DNA of 49,748 bases from Planctomycetaceae bacterium (GTDB taxonomy: Bacteria > Planctomycetota > Phycisphaerae > SM23-33), in contig JAJFVE010000077.1 in the NCBI GenBank assembly GCA_021371965.1, positions 1-49,748 on the forward strand, read 5' to 3'. The position numbers were made by a program, and so were the translations under genes. The first letter of the stretch is position 1; each line of letters starts with the position of its first letter. Shown here in pieces: positions 48,339-49,748 of this stretch. The notes under the pieces were generated by a model, which made no database searches, had not been told where the DNA came from, and was given only the letters and a program-made list of their open reading frames with translations.

Positions 48339-48554
48339 ATGCTTGTCCTCGACGCCATCATTGTGCGCGACGGCAGCGAAGGATGCCTGGCGCGGTGCCC
48401 CTCGATGCGGTTGTGCAAGGGCAGCGGAGCGACGACCGAGCAAGCTCTCCACAGCCTCAAACAGTCCATCCTGAAAGTGTTGGCCGGAACCTTCAGCATG
48501 GACGAATCGACCATCTCCTTCCGCGTCATCGAAAACCATTCCCACAAAGCGTGA
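48339..48554 (+). CDS. HicB-like small protein, unpaired
   Basis: 71 aa from ATG 48339 with GGAG 5 nt upstream. An upstream in-frame ATG at 48288 adds 17 unsupported residues. The sequence VLDAIIVRDGSEGCLARCPS then GSGATTEQALHSLKQSIL has the HicB pattern: a strand, an acidic turn, a strand ending in CP, G-x-T-x-E-x-A, then a helix. No HicA toxin gene is beside it, and no C-terminal helix-turn-helix is present. It may be a solitary HicB-fold protein. It is convergent with the DUF1232 gene. Confidence 0.65.
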   Translation: MLVLDAIIVRDGSEGCLARCPSMRLCKGSGATTEQALHSLKQSILKVLAGTFSMDESTISFRVIENHSHKA

Positions 48555-48613
48555 TTCGATTTCGGATTGCGGATTGCGCGCAAGAATCGGGTGATGGCGA
48601 CTTAAGCGGAGTT

Positions 48614-48910
48614 TCATCCGCAGCTGACTTGTTTACGGCACTGGACCATCACCTCCTTAGGAATCAGCTTCAGCGCCAGCATCACCAGGCCCGGCACGAT
48701 CAGCACGTCGTCCAGGTGGCCGATCACCGGAATAAAGTCGGGGATCAGGTCGATCGGGCTGGCCGCGTACGCCAGCGCCGCCCACAACAGCCACCGCGCC
48801 GCCCGCGGCGTGCGCGGGTGCTTCATGGCCAGGCGATAGACTGCCAGCTCGCGAATGATCGCGGCCGCGGCCGATCGATATCGTCCGGGTTTGCTTGCCG
48901 AGGAGGCCAT
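48614..48910 (-). CDS. DUF1232 (YkvA-like) membrane protein
   Basis: 98 aa. The family core [33 protein letters not shown] is complete ([11 protein letters not shown] and GxLDD). It is preceded by a basic, helical N-terminus ([26 protein letters not shown]). Membrane-associated; function unknown, sometimes linked to chaperone-like or envelope roles. TATGAT lies 8 nt before the ATG and no Shine-Dalgarno is present, another leaderless candidate. Confidence 0.88.
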   Translation of the reverse strand: MASSASKPGRYRSAAAAIIRELAVYRLAMKHPRTPRAARWLLWAALAYAASPIDLIPDFIPVIGHLDDVLIVPGLVMLALKLIPKEVMVQCRKQVSCG

Positions 48911-48918
48911 TCATCCGC

Positions 48919-48924
48919 ATCATA
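48919..48924 (-). promoter_or_regulatory. Candidate leaderless -10 of the DUF1232 gene
   Basis: On the minus strand TATGAT, then 8 nt (GCGGATGA), then ATG 48910. No convincing -35. Confidence 0.4.
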
Positions 48925-48967
48925 GCTGCAAAACGAGAAGGCGACCCACTTTTTGCTGGTCTTTCGC

Positions 48968-49000
48968 CAGTCAACCCGTTAACGAGTTAACCAGCTAACC
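48968..49000. repeat. GTTAACGAGTTAACC repeat upstream of the MGH1-like gene
   Basis: CAGTCAACCCGTTAACGAGT followed by TAACCAGCTAACC, reverse complement of the start and end units of the 42085-42182 array. It ends just before the GGAG ribosome site of the last gene, and contains the palindromes GTTAAC and GTTAACGAGTTAAC. Confidence 0.7.
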
Positions 49001-49010
49001 GGAGATCACA

Positions 49011-49748
49011 ATGCCTCGGACGCTCTCGTCGCAGTTTAAGACATTTACCGCCGCCCTCGCCCGCGGGTGGAACACCTGGAACACGCGCAGCGTCACCTCG
49101 CACGTGCTGATGCCCTCGGGCCTGGCGATCAACCTCGGCCTCAAGGAGATCGACGAGGCCCAGCACCTCGATGAGATCCTCATCGGCCGACAGGGCGCCC
49201 TCGAGGAGCAAGTGACGGTCGGCCCGCGGACGTATGACGGCCGCTATACCGAACTGAAACTCGACTGGCGCGGCGTCACGCTGACGATCCAGACTGCCCT
49301 CGACGGCCTGGACTGGGTGGCGCTGGCCCGCGCGAGCACCACGCAGGCGAACGCGCCGCTGCTGATCGCCAACGGCGGCGTGATGTTCAACCGCCCCGGC
49401 TGCGCCTCGCGCGAGGGTGAAACCCTTCGCCTGCAGGCGGGCGATCTGGAGGTCCGCGTCCATGCCACTGCCCCGCACGTGGACGACCCGTACACCAGAT
49501 GCACCGGCCCGTACCTGGCGCTGAAGCTCGACGCGCCGGTGGGGCTCTCGACGGGTCGCCCCCGAACGCTGGCCGAAATCGAGGCGGTCATCGCCGCCGC
49601 CCGCGGGGCACAGCTCAAGAGCTTTGAAAAGTGGGGAGAACTGGCCGGTCTGTACGAAGCCATGCAGAGCATCCTGGCCTGGAACACGATCTACGATCCG
49701 CAGACCGACCGCGTCAGCACGCAGGTCAGCCGCCTGTGGAACACCTGG
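49011..49748 (+). CDS. MGH1-like (alpha,alpha)6-barrel glycoside hydrolase, N-terminal part
   Basis: 246 codons, open to the window end. ATG 49011 follows GGAG by 6 nt. The start PRTLSSQFKTFTAALARGWNT precedes WNTRSVTSHVLMPSGLAI. A beta-sandwich of about 190 residues follows (LKEIDEAQHLDEILIGRQG, VGPRTYDGRYTELKLDWRG). The (alpha/alpha)6-barrel then begins (LAEIEAVIAAARGAQLKSFE, YEAMQSILAWNTIYDPQTDR). WNTIYDP and the terminal VSRLWNTW resemble MGH1-like/GH63-family enzymes, which hydrolyse alpha-glycosides such as mannosylglycerate or glucosylglycerate. No signal peptide, so a cytoplasmic enzyme for compatible solutes or oligosaccharides is possible. Confidence 0.8.
   Translation, partial: MPRTLSSQFKTFTAALARGWNTWNTRSVTSHVLMPSGLAINLGLKEIDEAQHLDEILIGRQGALEEQVTVGPRTYDGRYTELKLDWRGVTLTIQTALDGLDWVALARASTTQANAPLLIANGGVMFNRPGCASREGETLRLQAGDLEVRVHATAPHVDDPYTRCTGPYLALKLDAPVGLSTGRPRTLAEIEAVIAAARGAQLKSFEKWGELAGLYEAMQSILAWNTIYDPQTDRVSTQVSRLWNTW

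Noticed and set aside
1..49748. tRNA or rRNA genes
   Set aside because: No T-arm GGTTCGAATCC-type sequence with matching acceptor stem was seen; a covariance search would be needed to exclude them fully.

Overview
The window is about 50 kb of high-GC chromosomal DNA, most likely from a planctomycete (Planctomycetota, Phycisphaerae-like). This is inferred from very large exported PQQ-type propeller proteins, short zinc-ribbon membrane proteins of the HCPHCxxxLKV type, a YXWGXW lipoprotein, many glycoside hydrolase-like proteins, an LpxL-type acyltransferase (so a Gram-negative envelope) and many short palindromic intergenic repeats. No rRNA, tRNA, CRISPR array, complete insertion sequence or prophage was found.

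Layout. 1-409: 3' end of a UroD-family gene. 479-4674 (minus): a compact operon thiS - thiG - small membrane protein - DinG-like helicase - peptide deformylase. 4688-5684: repeat-rich non-coding DNA. 5685-9349: an island of visibly lower GC with three zinc-ribbon membrane proteins, a predicted DNA-binding protein and a DUF4258/DUF2283 toxin-antitoxin-like pair with a palindromic operator. 9350-9957: more hairpin repeats. 9958-15918: a PfkB sugar kinase, a CBM9-like/serine-hydrolase fusion, a YXWGXW lipoprotein, an orphan DNA methyltransferase and a lipoprotein. 15943-24508 (minus): two giant PQQ-propeller genes and a jelly-roll lipoprotein. 24693-28382: a small zinc-ribbon protein divergent from a LamG/GH32-like protein and a Tat-exported GH29 fucosidase.

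28416-31540 is the most distinctive system: a TTGACA-17-TATACA promoter, an unusually long acyl carrier protein, a ketosynthase-like protein whose catalytic Cys is Asp, and a complete ketosynthase. This is the layout of a type II (KS-beta/KS-alpha/ACP) acyl-chain machine. It is followed by a VapC remnant, an RRM protein, a zinc-finger microprotein, an LpxL-like acyltransferase, a DUF1330 protein, a rubrerythrin-like protein, a membrane protein and a lipoprotein with a catalytically dead dual-specificity phosphatase fold. 36494-42079 carries a GH-like exported protein, a TlyA-like methyltransferase lacking its S4 domain, a cytoplasmic GH29 and a Gfo/Idh oxidoreductase. 42269-48171 holds a VWA membrane protein, RNase III (with one conserved metal-binding Asp replaced by Ala), GlnS and a GYF_2 membrane protein. 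The end has a HicB-like protein, a DUF1232 protein and the 5' part of an MGH1-like glycoside hydrolase.

Two window-wide patterns stand out. First, nine genes or operons lacking a usable Shine-Dalgarno sequence have a TATAAT-like hexamer 6-9 nt before the start codon, which suggests frequent leaderless transcription. Second, several palindromic repeat families recur, including one whose two neighbouring copies differ by a compensatory base-pair swap and which also occurs in frame inside a coding gene.
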